Of a stretch of DNA of 64,000 nucleotides, positions 62,655 to 64,000 are shown piece by piece (the stretch's first letter is position 1; each line of letters starts with the position of its first letter). Under the pieces are notes generated by a model. The model had not been told where the DNA came from. It made no database searches and saw nothing but the letters and a program-made list of their open reading frames with translations. The stretch comes from Pararoseomonas sp. SCSIO 73927 (lineage in GTDB: Bacteria; Pseudomonadota; Alphaproteobacteria; Acetobacterales; Acetobacteraceae): assembly GCF_037040815.1 (NCBI RefSeq), contig NZ_CP146232.1:4806001-4870000 (forward strand), given 5' to 3'. Both the position numbers and the translations under genes were made by a program.

Positions 62655-64000
62655 GTGGGACCGATGCTGAAGGCCGCTCTCGGGGCGGCGATCATCGCCA
62701 TGGCGTCGGCGCACGCGGGGGCCCAGGTCGCAGGAGCCCAGGGCGCCGGCAGCAGCCTCACCATGGCGGTCGGCACGCCGATCACCAGCCTCGATCCCCA
62801 TTTCCACAACCAGGCGCCGAACAACGCCATGGCGGACGTGATCTTCGACTCCCTCGTCCGCACGGACGAGCGGGTGCGGCTGATCCCCGGCCTGGCGGAG
62901 TCCTGGCGGCCGCTGGAGGGCGGGGTCTGGGAGTTTAGGCTCCGCCCCAACGTCACCTTCCACAACGGCCGGCCCTTCACGGCCGACGACGTGGCTTTCA
63001 CCCTCGCCCGCGTGCCGCAGGTGCTGAACAGCCCAGGCTCCTTCTCCGGCTACACCCGCCCGATCCAGCGGGTGGAGGTGGTGGACCCGCTGACGGTGCG
63101 GCTCCACATGGGCGGCCCCTACCCGCTCCTGCCGACCGATCTCGCCAACATCCGCATCCTCAACCGCGCCACGCATGAGAGCGCGACGACGGAGGAGTTC
63201 AACGCCGGCCGCGCCGCCATCGGCACCGGCCCCTACCGCCTGCGCTCCTACCGCAACGGCGACCGCGCGGAGGTGGAGCGCAACGACGCCTGGTACGGGC
63301 CAAAGCAGCCCTGGCAGGCCGTGACGATCCGCTACATCGCCTCCGACCCCGCCCGCACCGCGGCGCTGCTCGCGGGGGATGTGGACTTCATCGACCAGGT
63401 GCCCACCGGCGACCTCGCCCGCCTGCGCCGGGACTCTCGCGTGCAGCTGAGCGAGGTGGTGGGGCTGCGGGTCATCTTCCTCGGCTTGGACCGTAGCCGC
63501 CCGGGCGCGACGCCCTTCATCACCGACAATGACGGCAGGCCGATCACCCCCAACCCGCTGAGCGACCGTCGCGTGCGTGAGGCGCTGAGCCTCACCATCG
63601 ACCGCGGCTCCATCGCGGAGCGGGTGATGGAGGAGGCCGCCGTGCCCAGCGGGCAGTTCCTGCCCGAGGGCGCCTTCGGCCACGTGCCCGGCCTCGGCGC
63701 CCCGCCCACCGACCTCGCCCGCGCCCGCGCGCTGCTGGCCGAGGCCGGCTTCCCCCAAGGCTTCCGCATCACCCTGCACGGGCCGAACGACCGCTACGTG
63801 AACGACGCCCGCATCATCCAGGCGATCGGGCAGATGTGGACCCGAGCGGGCATCCGCACGACGGTGGAGGCCCTGCCCTGGGCCGCCTACATCCCCCGCG
63901 CCAGCCGGCAGGACTTCTCCGCCTTCCTCTGGGGTTGGGGCAGCAACAGCGGCGAAGCCTCCAACCCGCTCCGCGCCCTGACAGCCACCTTCGATCCCGC
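62655..64000 (+). CDS. ABC transporter substrate-binding protein family 5, N-terminal part
   Basis: Runs off the right edge after about 448 residues. GTG 62655 (GGGGGA upstream) or ATG 62664. Signal peptide MLKAALGAAIIAMASAHAGA. Family 5 (dipeptide/oligopeptide/nickel) binding fold: GTPITSLDPHFHNQAPNN, WEFRLRPNVTFHNGRPFTADDV, IGTGPYRLRSYRNGD, LSDRRVREALSLTIDR. The ligand class is peptides, opines or glutathione-like molecules. Permease and ATPase genes would lie beyond the window. Confidence 0.88.
   Translation, partial: MGPMLKAALGAAIIAMASAHAGAQVAGAQGAGSSLTMAVGTPITSLDPHFHNQAPNNAMADVIFDSLVRTDERVRLIPGLAESWRPLEGGVWEFRLRPNVTFHNGRPFTADDVAFTLARVPQVLNSPGSFSGYTRPIQRVEVVDPLTVRLHMGGPYPLLPTDLANIRILNRATHESATTEEFNAGRAAIGTGPYRLRSYRNGDRAEVERNDAWYGPKQPWQAVTIRYIASDPARTAALLAGDVDFIDQVPTGDLARLRRDSRVQLSEVVGLRVIFLGLDRSRPGATPFITDNDGRPITPNPLSDRRVREALSLTIDRGSIAERVMEEAAVPSGQFLPEGAFGHVPGLGAPPTDLARARALLAEAGFPQGFRITLHGPNDRYVNDARIIQAIGQMWTRAGIRTTVEALPWAAYIPRASRQDFSAFLWGWGSNSGEASNPLRALTATFDP

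Overview
The window is about 70% GC, densely packed and almost entirely coding. Stop/start overlaps (ATGA, GTGA, TTGA, TGATG) are frequent. Gene content and order fit an alphaproteobacterium of the Acetobacteraceae (Roseomonas-like) type: gatCAB, pyrB-pyrC', a yceD-rpmF-plsX-fabH-ihfA-merR block, a glyA-nrdR-rib-nusB-thiL block, CBP3, BamE, many periplasmic binding proteins with twin-arginine-like leaders, and Bpt arginyl/leucyl transferase. The taxon is an inference from gene content. There are no rRNA genes, CRISPR arrays, insertion sequences or phage genes, and one tRNA.

Layout. 1-3.8 kb (minus): gatC-gatA-gatB, then the N-terminal part of an FeS-type (6-4)/CPD photolyase cut by the window edge. 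3.9-6.5 kb (plus): two-lobed aspartic protease, ruvX, split chromate transporter. 6.5-7.0 kb (minus): GNAT. 7.1-17.7 kb (plus): pyrB, a non-catalytic dihydroorotase homologue, plsY, dprA, topA, rnr and a CtpA-like protease that seems to start at CTG, then rpmG. 18-19.9 kb (minus): zinc alcohol dehydrogenase and M15 peptidase. 20-21.1 kb (plus): orphan TRAP binding protein. 21.1-27.9 kb (minus): complete branched-chain amino-acid-type ABC transporter followed by a 40-residue membrane peptide, XpaC and TelA. 28.0-32.6 kb (minus): tRNA-Pro, merR, ihfA, fabH, plsX, rpmF, yceD, CBP3. 32.7-33.2 kb (plus): bamE. 33.4-41.8 kb (minus): a ten-gene run rpiB-glyA-nrdR-ribD-ribE-ribBX-ribH-nusB-thiL-MFS. 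41.8-48.5 kb: dienelactone hydrolase, hemB (plus), a lipoprotein-like esterase, alpha/beta hydrolase, class III CoA transferase and malonyl-CoA decarboxylase, with a divergent aldehyde dehydrogenase to 50.1 kb. 50.2-57.2 kb: a catabolic-looking cluster of a Rieske oxygenase, a glutamine-synthetase-like ligase and an SsuABC-type importer with two different permeases, divergent from an IclR regulator. 57.3-64 kb (plus): hybrid histidine kinase, penicillin-acylase-family Ntn hydrolase, Bpt, and the start of an ABC peptide-type binding protein.

Most of the window is core metabolism and cell maintenance. The stretches worth a second look are the IclR/Rieske/GS-like/transporter cluster, whose promoter carries a PcaR-like box over a good -10; two enzymes whose catalytic metal ligands are missing (PyrC' and the RibA half of RibBX); the CTG start of the CtpA-like gene; and convergent gene ends where the stop codon lies in the loop of a perfect hairpin. 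No intergenic stretch exceeds 300 bases; the longest are about 125-175 bases and are described under the promoters and hairpins found in them.
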